A stretch of DNA of 14,514 bases from Campylobacteraceae bacterium UBA1877 (GCA_002352945.1 DDHL01000049.1:43353-57866), one strand, 5' to 3'. Numbered from the stretch's first letter, positions 1 to 6,361 are shown. Notes: generated by a model not told the origin, from the letters alone. Translations and numbers: made by a program.

Positions 1-151
1 CAAAAAACCCCCCAGCCGCAGCGCCAAGAAGCAGTGCGCCTCCGGCAACTGTTTGAGCATGATCAAATCCAAAACCCAAAAGACCCAATCCTGCAATGAG
101 CAAAATCGCATACACTCTAGGATCGCTGCAAACGGTTTGCAAACGCATCAT
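1..151 (-). CDS. Partial membrane-hairpin protein, probable membrane/signalling half of a split aerotaxis receptor
   Basis: This gene is cut by the left window edge and is too short to appear as a complete ORF. An AAGGAG ribosome binding site (158-163) lies 6 bases before ATG at 151, and 50 codons stay open to position 1. The visible protein has a short N-terminus with Cys8 and then two hydrophobic stretches (about residues 14-29 and 34-50) joined by a tight Asp-His-Ala-Gln turn, i.e. a membrane hairpin. The start lies inside the last codons of the PAS gene, so the two overlap by 35 bases and are probably co-translated. Aer of E. coli has a PAS domain, then a membrane hairpin, HAMP and signalling domain. 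In Campylobacter the PAS part (CetB) is a separate gene from the membrane/signalling part (CetA). I infer a CetA-like partner, but the HAMP and methyl-accepting domains would lie outside the window. It could instead be a small unrelated membrane protein. Confidence 0.6.
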   Translation of the reverse strand, partial: MMRLQTVCSDPRVYAILLIAGLGLLGFGFDHAQTVAGGALLLGAAAGGFF

Positions 152-629
152 AATCAACTCCTTGGTTTTTTAAATAGTTATTTAAATAAGAGTAGGAGGC
201 TTCAATGCCACCTTGACGCTCTTGGTCGAGCAGTTCTTTATAAAGGGGCTTAATAGTTTCTAAAGCCCTTGGGTTGGGTTTTCGTCTTACTGAGTAGTAA
301 CCAATTGTTTGGCCATTGTTATCCAGTGAAGCTGTGACATTGGCAAAAACCCAATAAAAAGATCCATCAAAACTCATATTTTTAATATAAGCAAAAATTT
401 CTTGTTTTGATTGTATTTTTTGCCAAAGAAGTTTAAAAATTACCCTTGGCATATCAGGATGTCGAACGATATTGTGCGGTTTGCCTAAAAGCTCCTGTTC
501 TGTAGCTCCAACAATTTCAATAAATGGAAGATTACAATAAGTTATACGTCCTTTTAAATCCGTTTTTGAAACTAAAAAAGCAACATCTTTTACTTGTCGC
601 TCCACATTTGTAGGATTTGTGTGATTCAT
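117..629 (-). CDS. Aer/CetB-type PAS sensor protein
   Basis: A 170-residue cytoplasmic protein made of one PAS domain plus a short helical tail. The domain shows the Aer-type signature: TDLKGRITYCN, then PHNIVRHPDMP, then a conserved SFDGSFYWVFANVTA block and GYYSVRRKP. In Aer and CetB this domain binds FAD and reports redox or energy state to the chemotaxis machinery. I expect the same here, but FAD binding is inferred from resemblance. No transmembrane helix or kinase domain is present. I place the start at ATG 629, preceded by AAGGAGG (641-647) 11 bases upstream. A TTG start at 656 would be in frame, but it would put the ribosome binding site inside the gene. Its 3' end overlaps the membrane-hairpin gene, which supports a two-gene receptor. 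A weak TAAAAT-like box on the minus strand (near 668-673) is the only promoter hint. Confidence 0.85.
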   Translation of the reverse strand: MNHTNPTNVERQVKDVAFLVSKTDLKGRITYCNLPFIEIVGATEQELLGKPHNIVRHPDMPRVIFKLLWQKIQSKQEIFAYIKNMSFDGSFYWVFANVTASLDNNGQTIGYYSVRRKPNPRALETIKPLYKELLDQERQGGIEASYSYLNNYLKNQGVDYDAFANRLQRS

Positions 630-728
630 TGCTATTTTTTCCTCCTTAAATGACAAAGCTCATCAGACATTTTATCTCTTATGTGTTAAAAAAGACTTTA
701 GGGCAATTTATTGTTGTTGAATCTTGGG

Positions 729-734
729 TATAAT
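729..734 (+). promoter_or_regulatory. Probable -10 box for moaA
   Basis: A perfect TATAAT ends 27 bases before the moaA start. No convincing -35 box lies 16-18 bases upstream, as is usual for Campylobacterota housekeeping promoters. The implied leader is only about 20 nt, too short for a molybdenum-cofactor riboswitch. Confidence 0.6.
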
Positions 735-761
735 GCGACAAAAAGAGTTAAAAGGAGTCCC

Positions 762-1727
762 ATGCTCATTGACGGACATGGACGAGAAGTTACATACTTA
801 AGAGTTTCAGTAACTGAAAGATGTAATTTTCGATGTCAGTATTGTATGCCAGAAAAGCCTTTTTCTTGGGTTCCAAGAGAGAAACTTTTAAGTTTTGAAG
901 AGCTGTTTTTATTTATAAAAGTGGCAATTGATGAGGGAATTAAAAAAATTCGCATTACAGGTGGAGAGCCTTTGCTAAGGCAAGATTTAGATCAATTTAT
1001 CAAAATGATTGAATCTTATAAGCCGGGTCTTGATTTGGCGCTTACTACAAACGGTTACTTGTTAGCTCCAATTGCACAAAAATTGGCTGATGCTGGACTT
1101 GGGAGGGTGAATATTTCACTTGATACTCTCAAGCCCGAAGTGGCTCACCGCATTGCTCAAAAAGATGTTTTAAAAAAAGTTTTAGAGGGTATTGAGGCTG
1201 CACAAAAAGCATCTTTACATGTAAAGCTCAACACCGTTCCTTTAAAAGGTGTCAATGATGGGGAGATTTTGGATCTTTTAGAGTTTGCAAAGAGTAAAAA
1301 TATGCCAATTAGATTTATTGAGTATATGGAAAATTCCCACGCTAATCAAAATCTGCAAGGATTGAAAGCTGAAGAGATTTTAGAGGTTATCTCATCTTGC
1401 TATAAATTTACCGACAAAGGCCGTCAAGGTGCTAGCCCAGCCCAGCTTTATACGCTTGAAGATGGATATACTTTTGGGATAATTGATCCACATAAGCACG
1501 ATTTTTGCGAATCTTGCAACCGCATCCGATTGACAGCTGAGGGAATGCTCATACCATGCCTTTACTTTGAAGAGGCTATGAGCATAAAAGACTCAGTTAG
1601 AAAGGGCGATGTAAAGGGTGCTTCGGAAATTTTGCGAACAGTTTTGGCAAATAAGCCAGAGAAGAATAAGTGGAGCAAAGAGGAGAATGAAAAAAGTGAC
1701 CGAGCATTTTATGAAACAGGTGGATGA
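762..1727 (+). CDS. moaA: GTP 3',8-cyclase MoaA (molybdenum cofactor biosynthesis, radical SAM)
   Basis: MoaA uses two 4Fe-4S clusters and S-adenosylmethionine to convert GTP to 3',8-cyclo-7,8-dihydro-GTP, which MoaC then turns into cyclic pyranopterin monophosphate. The 321-residue protein has the radical SAM motif Cys21-x3-Cys25-x2-Cys28, the ITGGEPLLR block that helps bind SAM, and the second-cluster motif Cys249-x2-Cys252-x13-Cys266. It ends in the double glycine (ETGG) that enters the active site in characterised MoaA enzymes. I chose ATG 762 because AAAGGAG (751-757) stands just upstream and the family N-terminus fits. An upstream in-frame start at 711 would add 17 residues that span the promoter. 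moaC and the other moa genes are not in the window; only a MoeA paralogue lies nearby. The palindrome CTTTACATGTAAAG (1213-1226) is inside this gene. Confidence 0.96.
   Translation: MLIDGHGREVTYLRVSVTERCNFRCQYCMPEKPFSWVPREKLLSFEELFLFIKVAIDEGIKKIRITGGEPLLRQDLDQFIKMIESYKPGLDLALTTNGYLLAPIAQKLADAGLGRVNISLDTLKPEVAHRIAQKDVLKKVLEGIEAAQKASLHVKLNTVPLKGVNDGEILDLLEFAKSKNMPIRFIEYMENSHANQNLQGLKAEEILEVISSCYKFTDKGRQGASPAQLYTLEDGYTFGIIDPHKHDFCESCNRIRLTAEGMLIPCLYFEEAMSIKDSVRKGDVKGASEILRTVLANKPEKNKWSKEENEKSDRAFYETGG
1213..1226. repeat. Iterated palindrome CTTTACATGTAAAG (copy 1, in moaA)
   Basis: A perfect 14-bp palindrome, the longest of five copies in the window that share the core TTACATGTAA. It is read in moaA as the codons TTA CAT GTA (Leu-His-Val). 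Confidence 0.7.
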
Positions 1728-1734
1728 TTTGTGA

Positions 1735-1740
1735 TATAAT
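1735..1740 (+). promoter_or_regulatory. Probable -10 box for the VUT-family transporter
   Basis: A perfect TATAAT sits 7 bases after the moaA stop codon and 41 bases before the transporter start. It suggests an own promoter rather than simple read-through. The leader of roughly 35 nt is AT-rich and shows no preQ1 riboswitch features. Confidence 0.6.
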
Positions 1741-1781
1741 TCGCGACTTATTTAAAAAGTTTTTTATTTAGAAGGAAAAAG

Positions 1782-2327
1782 ATGACAACACGACAAACAT
1801 ATCTTTATGCGAGCTTTTTTGCCCTTATTATTGTGCTTGCAAACTATACTGTTCAATTTCCCATAAATGAGTGGTTAACATATGGTGCTATAATGTATCC
1901 ATTTAGTTTTTTAATTACTGATGTACTTTCAGAACGATACAATAAAGCTCAAACTTTAAAAGTGGTGCGAATAGGTGTCGTTTTAGCAATAATACCAACT
2001 CTTTTAGTAGCCGATGGCAGGATCGCTTTTGCCTCCATTGTGACATTCTTTTTAATCCAGCAGCTAGATGTTGTCATCTTTCATGTATTAAAAGCTCGCT
2101 TTAGTTCCCTATGGTGGCTGCGAAACAATGGAAGCACTTTAACTTCTCAATTTTTTGATACAAGCCTCTTTTTTATCTTAGCCTTTGCAGGAACTATGCC
2201 AGCAGATGTACTTGTGAAGTTGATTATTGGAGACTATCTTGTAAAAGTGGTTTTAGCCCTTTTAGATACTCCATTTTTCTATCTTTTTGCTATCAAATTG
2301 CAAAATAGAAAGATTAGTCAAGTTTAA
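1782..2327 (+). CDS. VUT/YhhQ-family membrane transporter, probable queuosine-precursor uptake
   Basis: A 181-residue inner-membrane protein with about five or six hydrophobic helices. It matches the VUT (formerly DUF165) family through the PFSFLITDVLSERY block near residues 40-55 and the QFFDTSLFFILAF block near 122-135. The characterised member YhhQ of E. coli imports preQ0 and preQ1, precursors of the modified tRNA base queuosine. Transport of the same compounds is a family inference, and some members may carry other substrates. It is a little shorter than E. coli YhhQ (about 220 residues), with the difference at the termini. AAGGA (1772-1776) lies 5 bases before the ATG. Its stop codon interlocks with that of the convergent moeA-like gene. 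No queuosine biosynthesis gene lies in the window. Confidence 0.82.
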   Translation: MTTRQTYLYASFFALIIVLANYTVQFPINEWLTYGAIMYPFSFLITDVLSERYNKAQTLKVVRIGVVLAIIPTLLVADGRIAFASIVTFFLIQQLDVVIFHVLKARFSSLWWLRNNGSTLTSQFFDTSLFFILAFAGTMPADVLVKLIIGDYLVKVVLALLDTPFFYLFAIKLQNRKISQV

Positions 2328-3442
2328 TGCCACGATAAAAAGGGTGTAAATACCACTTCGTCATCTTTGGCGAGTGGTTCACCCCTATTTACAATAATAA
2401 ATCCATTGCAATAATTTAACACATTTATCATTCCAGCAGCAATCACTTTTGGACTGAAGCACTCCCCGTCAAAGTAACCTGGAACTATACTTTGGGAGTA
2501 TGGATGAGCTTTTATAGGTTCAGTTGTGCGTGTTGTGATATGGCCAGTATTTGGATCAAGACCATAAAGTCTTGCAATGAGTGCTGCTCCAATAACCTCA
2601 AACCCAAGAAGTGCTGACATTGGAAGTCCAGGAAGATGCAAAATTGGAGTTGCATTATAAAAACTAAGAGCCGTTAAGCCAGCAGGAGCCATGGCAACAC
2701 CTTTGAAAAGTGGTTTTAAAACCTTATCTTCTAAAAGTGCATTCATCGCATCATTTGGACTCATTCCTCCGCTTGTAATGATTGCATCTACATATTCAAG
2801 TGATTCAAAGGTTTGTAAAATTGATTGGGGAGTATCTTTTGTGTGTGTAATAATAGCTGTTCTTGCCCCCATCATCTCTCCACGAGCAGCCATGGTATAA
2901 GCGTTTGAGTTATAAATATAGCCCTCCTTTGGCGGAGAGCTTACATCAATAAGCTCATCTCCTATTCCAATGTAGGCAATGCGAGCTTCTTTTAAAACAG
3001 TTAGTGTATGGATCCCTTGGCTGGCAAGATTGGTTATATCAAACGGACCCACTTTAGATCCGCTTTCTAAAAGTACGTCGCCGGCTTGAATATCCTCTCC
3101 TTTAGCCTTAATAAAGTTTTGGCTTGCACAAATCTCTTTAGGATCAATATGTTCTAACATCTCCTCTTCAATAATAGATGCAGTGTTTTTGGGCACTCTT
3201 TGTCCAGTACTGATTGTGGGCAGATTAAAAAGATCTATTTTGTCAAAATTTTTCAAATCGTCATAACTTACAGTTCGTCCATCTCTTAATGATATAGCAT
3301 GAGGAGGAATTGAGATAGATGCTATAACAGGTTTTGCACTAATGCGGCCAAAGGCTTTCATTAGCGGAACAGACTCTTTGGAGCAAAGGGGTGTAATTTT
3401 AGATGCAATGAGCTCTAAAGCCTGGCTTAAGGGTTGTTTCAT
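2324..3442 (-). CDS. moeA: Divergent MoeA-family molybdopterin protein
   Basis: MoeA inserts molybdate into adenylylated molybdopterin. This 372-residue protein keeps the family layout: an N-terminal domain with an RDG replacing the usual MDGYA, a STGQRVP segment (77-84), GDEL (161-164), YIYNSN (175-180) and an SGG loop (224-226). Several normally conserved positions are changed. The SVGDYD stretch after SGG reads SPNDAM, the KPGKP loop reads APAGL (252-256) with both lysines gone, and GLPGNP reads GLPMSA (272-277). It may have an altered or lost insertion activity, or a different metal or partner, so the symbol indicates family only. ATG 3442 is chosen because AGGAG (3448-3452) sits 5 bases upstream and the -10 box just beyond. 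The reading frame open further upstream runs through that promoter. Transcription is divergent from the four-helix membrane protein. Confidence 0.8.
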   Translation of the reverse strand: MKQPLSQALELIASKITPLCSKESVPLMKAFGRISAKPVIASISIPPHAISLRDGRTVSYDDLKNFDKIDLFNLPTISTGQRVPKNTASIIEEEMLEHIDPKEICASQNFIKAKGEDIQAGDVLLESGSKVGPFDITNLASQGIHTLTVLKEARIAYIGIGDELIDVSSPPKEGYIYNSNAYTMAARGEMMGARTAIITHTKDTPQSILQTFESLEYVDAIITSGGMSPNDAMNALLEDKVLKPLFKGVAMAPAGLTALSFYNATPILHLPGLPMSALLGFEVIGAALIARLYGLDPNTGHITTRTTEPIKAHPYSQSIVPGYFDGECFSPKVIAAGMINVLNYCNGFIIVNRGEPLAKDDEVVFTPFLSWH

Positions 3443-3456
3443 AAGCGCTCCTTTTT

Positions 3457-3468
3457 TGGTATTATAAC
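3457..3468. promoter_or_regulatory. Overlapping divergent -10 boxes (moeA-like gene and membrane protein)
   Basis: On the minus strand 3461-3466 reads TATAAT, 18 bases before the moeA-like start. On the plus strand 3457-3465 reads TGG-TATTAT, an extended -10, and TATAAC (3463-3468) is an alternative. The only 44 bases between the two starts must therefore serve both genes, with leaders of roughly 12-15 nt each. Confidence 0.55.
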
Positions 3469-3486
3469 GCAAATAAAGGAGCATTT

Positions 3487-3894
3487 ATGGATCAGATGTT
3501 GGGCATGAGTTTAGGTTTGCATGTAGGATTTGCAATAATTGTTTTAGTAGTAGCTATTGGTCATGTAGGTATGATTTTGTCTGCAAAAGAGTATAAGTGG
3601 CTTTTTGGTAAAGTCCATTGGTGGATTCCAGCTTACTACTTTTTGCTTAGTGCAATGTTTTTTACAGGTCTTATTGCTTGGACAGTTTTACATTTTAAAC
3701 TCTCTTTTTGGGTAGTTATAATGCTTTTAGCATGGATGTTAATGCTAGGTGGAAGCATTATGGCTTATAAACGATTTAAACTTACAAAAACATCCTCAAA
3801 TCCAAAATATCAAGAAAATTTTAAAAGCTTTGCCTTGAAAAAATACATTTTTGATTGCGCACTTATTATTGGACTCTATTTAGGGGCTAGTTAA
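3487..3894 (+). CDS. Four-helix integral membrane protein of unknown function
   Basis: I do not recognise a named family for this 135-residue protein. It shows four hydrophobic helices (about 10-31, 46-68, 72-94 and 117-134), a short positively charged loop (95-119), and histidines near membrane ends (His12, His26, His44, His69). Two or more of these could bind haem or metal, but nothing proves it. AAGGAG (3476-3481) lies 5 bases before the ATG. Its TAA stop overlaps the rsmE ATG by one base (TAATG), so the two are translationally coupled. From memory, a small integral membrane protein also precedes rsmE in C. jejuni (Cj0157c next to Cj0156c), so the pairing seems conserved. Function remains unknown. 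Confidence 0.85.
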   Translation: MDQMLGMSLGLHVGFAIIVLVVAIGHVGMILSAKEYKWLFGKVHWWIPAYYFLLSAMFFTGLIAWTVLHFKLSFWVVIMLLAWMLMLGGSIMAYKRFKLTKTSSNPKYQENFKSFALKKYIFDCALIIGLYLGAS

Positions 3895-4562
3895 TGCGCT
3901 TTGTATACCATAAAGATGCTGGAGAAAAAGAGCTTACATTAGATGCAAAAACCCATACCCACACAATTAAAGCAAGAAGAGCAAAAATTGGAGATAAGAT
4001 TGAAATTAGCAATCTAAATACAAATACTTTATATACATATCAAATCGATGAAATCGATAGAAAAAGTGCAAAGCTCATCCTTGTTGATAAAACTCTTGTA
4101 GACTTACCATCGCTAAAAACAACAGTTGTTGGATGGGGTATGGTGGATCCAAAAATTGTTGAAAAAACCCTTCCCATGTTAAATGAATTAGGAGTTAAAA
4201 ACCTTGGTTTAGTGCGGCTTGAGTATTCGCAAGGAAATTTTAGATACGACTATAAAAGAATGGAGCGGATTCTTATAAACTCATCCCAACAGTGTGGCAG
4301 AATGGAGCTTATGCAAATAAAGGAATTTGATAGTTTAGATGATTGGCTAAAAGCCTATCCAAAAAGCGCATGGGTTAATTTTGGTGGCAAAGTGGTGCAA
4401 ACAGGCCAAAAGTTGGATGCTTTTTTAATTGGCCCTGAGGGAGGATTTAGCAAAAAAGAGTGTGTGGCACTCTCAAAAAATTTATGCTTAGGAATAGATA
4501 GCCCTTTTATTTTACGAAGTGAGAGTGCAGTTTTGAGCCTTTGTGCCAAGGTTTTTGGGTAG
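3894..4562 (+). CDS. rsmE: 16S rRNA (uracil(1498)-N3)-methyltransferase RsmE
   Basis: RsmE methylates N3 of U1498 in 16S rRNA of the assembled small subunit, using SAM. The 222-residue protein has an N-terminal PUA-like RNA-binding domain (about 1-70) and a C-terminal SPOUT knot domain. Its signature elements are IGPEGGFSKKE (179-189) and LGIDSPFILRSESA (199-212), which corresponds to the usual LG-x-RILRTETA. The latter is slightly diverged, with SPF in place of the more typical residues and Ser for Thr. Length is a little under the usual 240. The start codon shares one base with the upstream stop. No clear ribosome binding site separates them, which fits re-initiation coupling. No terminator is evident before the tetR promoter. 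Confidence 0.92.
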   Translation: MRFVYHKDAGEKELTLDAKTHTHTIKARRAKIGDKIEISNLNTNTLYTYQIDEIDRKSAKLILVDKTLVDLPSLKTTVVGWGMVDPKIVEKTLPMLNELGVKNLGLVRLEYSQGNFRYDYKRMERILINSSQQCGRMELMQIKEFDSLDDWLKAYPKSAWVNFGGKVVQTGQKLDAFLIGPEGGFSKKECVALSKNLCLGIDSPFILRSESAVLSLCAKVFG

Positions 4563-4598
4563 TGTATTTTAATATTATGAAAAAGTTACAATTTAAAG

Positions 4599-4604
4599 TA
4601 TAAT
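4599..4604 (+). promoter_or_regulatory. Probable -10 box for the TetR-family gene
   Basis: A perfect TATAAT lies 45 bases before the ATG, with no good -35 box. The operator candidate begins 8 bases downstream, so a bound repressor would cover the start of transcription. Confidence 0.6.
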
Positions 4605-4611
4605 TTCAATA

Positions 4612-4626
4612 AAATACCAAGTGGTT
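4612..4626. promoter_or_regulatory. Candidate TetR-family operator (copy in the tetR promoter)
   Basis: The sequence AAATACCA-AG-TGGT forms an imperfect inverted repeat (ACCA/TGGT arms, 2-base spacer). The identical eight-base left arm and the TGGT right arm recur before the hydrolase gene, which suggests one regulator acts on both promoters. Confidence 0.5.
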
Positions 4627-4648
4627 ACAAAATAAATGAGGTATAGAT

Positions 4649-5245
4649 ATGAATAAAGGAACAAAACGCCCAAGGGGAAGACCAAAAACTTTAGATAAAG
4701 AGCATGTTTTAAATGTGAGTATGCAAGCTTACTGGAAAGAGGGCATTGGTGCAATCTCTTTAAATAAAATTTGCAAAGAGGCAAAAGTCTCAAAACCTGG
4801 AATCTATCGTGAGTTTGGAAGTGACGATGGACTTATTAAAGCGGTTTTAACCCACTATCAAAATCAAGTTTTAAAACCAATCCATAAAATATTTAAAAAA
4901 GATGAGCCCTTTGAAAAGGTTTTGCATGAGTATATAGATATTTTAACAACTAAAAGTCCAAATCAGTATGGCTGCTTATTTATTAGAGTTCGGGATTCAA
5001 AATATCCTCTTGGAGAGCAAAGCGCTGCTGAGGTTGAGCGAATCCAAAAAGAGTATTTAGCCTCATTTACAAACTGGATTGAGCGTGCAAAAGCAAAAAA
5101 TGAATTTCCAAAAGACATCCCCACAGAACTTGCAGTAAACTACATTGATGCACAGGTAAGCATGGCAATGAGCAAAGCCTTTGCAGGCGTAAGCGCATCA
5201 AAAATAAAAGATATTTTACTTCTTGCCTTTTCGGTTTTTAAATAG
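4649..5245 (+). CDS. TetR/AcrR-family transcriptional regulator
   Basis: A 198-residue helical regulator. A basic N-terminal tail containing RPRGRPK leads into a TetR helix-turn-helix (about residues 38-58; SLNKICKEAKVSKPGIYREF is a textbook recognition region). The C-terminal ligand-binding domain contains the YGCLF segment (107-111) seen in one large TetR subgroup. GAGG (4638-4641) lies 7 bases before the ATG. The gene sits directly before a secreted dehalogenase-like hydrolase in the same direction, and both promoters carry the AAATACCA-N2-TGGT element. I infer autorepression and control of the hydrolase, with the hydrolase's substrate or product a plausible inducer. The ligand cannot be predicted. 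Part of a block absent, from memory, at this position in C. jejuni. Confidence 0.92.
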   Translation: MNKGTKRPRGRPKTLDKEHVLNVSMQAYWKEGIGAISLNKICKEAKVSKPGIYREFGSDDGLIKAVLTHYQNQVLKPIHKIFKKDEPFEKVLHEYIDILTTKSPNQYGCLFIRVRDSKYPLGEQSAAEVERIQKEYLASFTNWIERAKAKNEFPKDIPTELAVNYIDAQVSMAMSKAFAGVSASKIKDILLLAFSVFK

Positions 5246-5246
5246 T

Positions 5247-5276
5247 TTGTCAAAATAAAATACCTATTAGTATTTT
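5247..5276 (+). promoter_or_regulatory. Possible promoter for the hydrolase gene
   Basis: TTGTCA (5247-5252) and TATTTT (5271-5276) are 18 bases apart, a tolerable -35/-10 pair. The spacer and -10 lie within the 11-bp inverted repeat. TACTAT near 5306-5311, overlapping the operator, is an alternative -10. Confidence 0.35.
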
Positions 5277-5280
5277 ATTT
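5253..5280. repeat. AT-rich perfect inverted repeat between tetR and the hydrolase
   Basis: Eleven-base perfect arms, AAATAAAATAC and GTATTTTATTT, surround a 6-base centre. It begins 8 bases after the tetR stop. The arms are almost all A/T, so it would be a weak terminator, and it overlaps the possible hydrolase promoter. It may be an operator for another regulator or a DNA structural element. Confidence 0.6.
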
Positions 5281-5292
5281 AAGCAAAGATTT

Positions 5293-5307
5293 AAATACCA
5301 GATGGTA
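5293..5307. promoter_or_regulatory. Candidate TetR-family operator (copy in the hydrolase promoter)
   Basis: AAATACCA-GA-TGGTA contains the perfect inverted repeat TACCA-GA-TGGTA (5296-5307). It matches the tetR-promoter element in AAATACCA and TGGT. A further half-site, GATGGTA (5331-5337), repeats GATGGTA of 5301-5307 exactly 30 bases downstream and abuts the start codon. Confidence 0.55.
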
Positions 5308-5338
5308 CTATTCTTCTAAACGTATTCAAGGATGGTAT

Positions 5339-6325
5339 ATGAAAAGAGCAGCTTTAGGCGCATTAGCGTCACTACTAGTTAGCTTTGCATTTGCAGAGCC
5401 GGTTATTTATGATCAGCAAGCAGACCCAGTTGTCTTTAATAAAGATGAATCAATCAAAAAACTAAGACCCTTTGTTGTGGATAAAAAAGAGTATCCATTT
5501 AAGAGTAATTGGTTTAAAAAAGATGGTGTTTTTATGCACTATATTGATGAGGGAGAAGGTGTTCCTGTTGTTTTGACCCATGGGAATCCAGATTGGTCAT
5601 TTTTGAATAGAAAAATTATAAAAAGCTTATCAAAAGATGCAAGAGTCATTGCATTTGATTTGCCAGGTTTTGGCTTTTCTGATACTCCAAAAGGATATAA
5701 TTTTACTCTAAAAGAGCATATTGAGTGGGTTAATGCGCTCATATATGATCATTTAAAATTGGATAAATATATACTTGTAGTCCAAGATTGGGGCGGACCT
5801 ATTGGATTAAGTATTGCTGTTAATAATCCAGATAGCATTAAAGGTTTAGTTATCTCAAATACTTGGGCATGGAAGGCAACAGGAGCGCTCGAAGAGTTTT
5901 CATTAATGATGAAAACACCTAAAATGGAAAAGCTTGTGCTTGAAAACAATCACTTTGTAACTGGCTTAATGCTTGGTATTATAAATGAAGAGTCTAAAAA
6001 TAATAAGGCCGTTACGGATGCTTATAAAATGCCTTTTCCAACTCCAGAATCAAGAATTCCAACTTTAGTATTCCCTCGTCAAATTACCGATGCAGCCCCC
6101 TTGCTAGAAGAGCTTGAGAGTAAATTGCCTTTACTTGCAGATAAACCAGTAGAGTTTATCTTTGGCCAAAAAGATCCATGGTTTGGAAGTGAAGAGAATA
6201 TTAAAAAGTGGCGCTCATACTATCCAAATGCAAATCTTCAAATATTGTCAAATATAAACCATTACGCCCAAGAGGATGCTCCGGATAGTTTTGTATTTGC
6301 AATAAAACGCATTATAAACGAGTAA
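5339..6325 (+). CDS. Secreted alpha/beta hydrolase, haloalkane dehalogenase (subfamily III-like)
   Basis: Haloalkane dehalogenases hydrolyse carbon-halogen bonds through an Asp ester. The 328-residue protein starts with a signal peptide (about 1-19, cut after AFA), predicting a periplasmic enzyme. The mature hydrolase shows HGNP (81-84) with Trp86, the nucleophile motif VVQDWGG (Asp150, Trp151), an acid after a late strand in GQKDPW (Asp279), and the catalytic HYAQED (His308). The strand after the nucleophile carries Asn174 where subfamily II has its Glu. The resulting set, Asp-His-Asp plus halide-binding Asn83 and Trp151, is the one described for subfamily III. Epoxide hydrolase or another ester hydrolase remains possible, because sequence cannot prove dehalogenation. 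AAGGA (5328-5332) precedes ATG 5339. The gene follows the TetR gene and ends at a strong hairpin terminator. Confidence 0.8.
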   Translation: MKRAALGALASLLVSFAFAEPVIYDQQADPVVFNKDESIKKLRPFVVDKKEYPFKSNWFKKDGVFMHYIDEGEGVPVVLTHGNPDWSFLNRKIIKSLSKDARVIAFDLPGFGFSDTPKGYNFTLKEHIEWVNALIYDHLKLDKYILVVQDWGGPIGLSIAVNNPDSIKGLVISNTWAWKATGALEEFSLMMKTPKMEKLVLENNHFVTGLMLGIINEESKNNKAVTDAYKMPFPTPESRIPTLVFPRQITDAAPLLEELESKLPLLADKPVEFIFGQKDPWFGSEENIKKWRSYYPNANLQILSNINHYAQEDAPDSFVFAIKRIINE

Positions 6326-6329
6326 AACC

Positions 6330-6359
6330 TTTACCAAAGGGTTAGCCCCCTTTGGTAAA
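6330..6359. terminator. Bidirectional intrinsic terminator between the hydrolase and purE
   Basis: Perfect 12-base arms, TTTACCAAAGGG (6330-6341) and CCCTTTGGTAAA (6348-6359), enclose a 6-base loop. On the plus strand it is followed by ACCTATTTTTT. On the minus strand the arm continues into GGTTTTACTCG. It lies between convergent genes and probably ends both transcripts. Confidence 0.85.
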
Positions 6360-6361
6360 AC

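Noticed and set aside
128..145. GCAAAC-G-GTTTGC palindrome with a further GCAAACG
   Set aside because: A one-base centre cannot form an RNA hairpin, and it sits in overlapping coding sequence without a second copy.
169..186. Perfect inverted repeat TTTAAATA-GT-TATTTAAA
   Set aside because: It lies in the PAS gene and is explained by a repeated Tyr-Leu-Asn/Lys-Asn codon run in AT-rich sequence.
735..761. Molybdenum-cofactor riboswitch before moaA
   Set aside because: The leader from the TATAAT box is only about 20 nt, too short for that structure.
1741..1781. preQ1 riboswitch before the YhhQ-like gene
   Set aside because: The leader is AT-rich and lacks a C-rich hairpin loop or a pairing tail.
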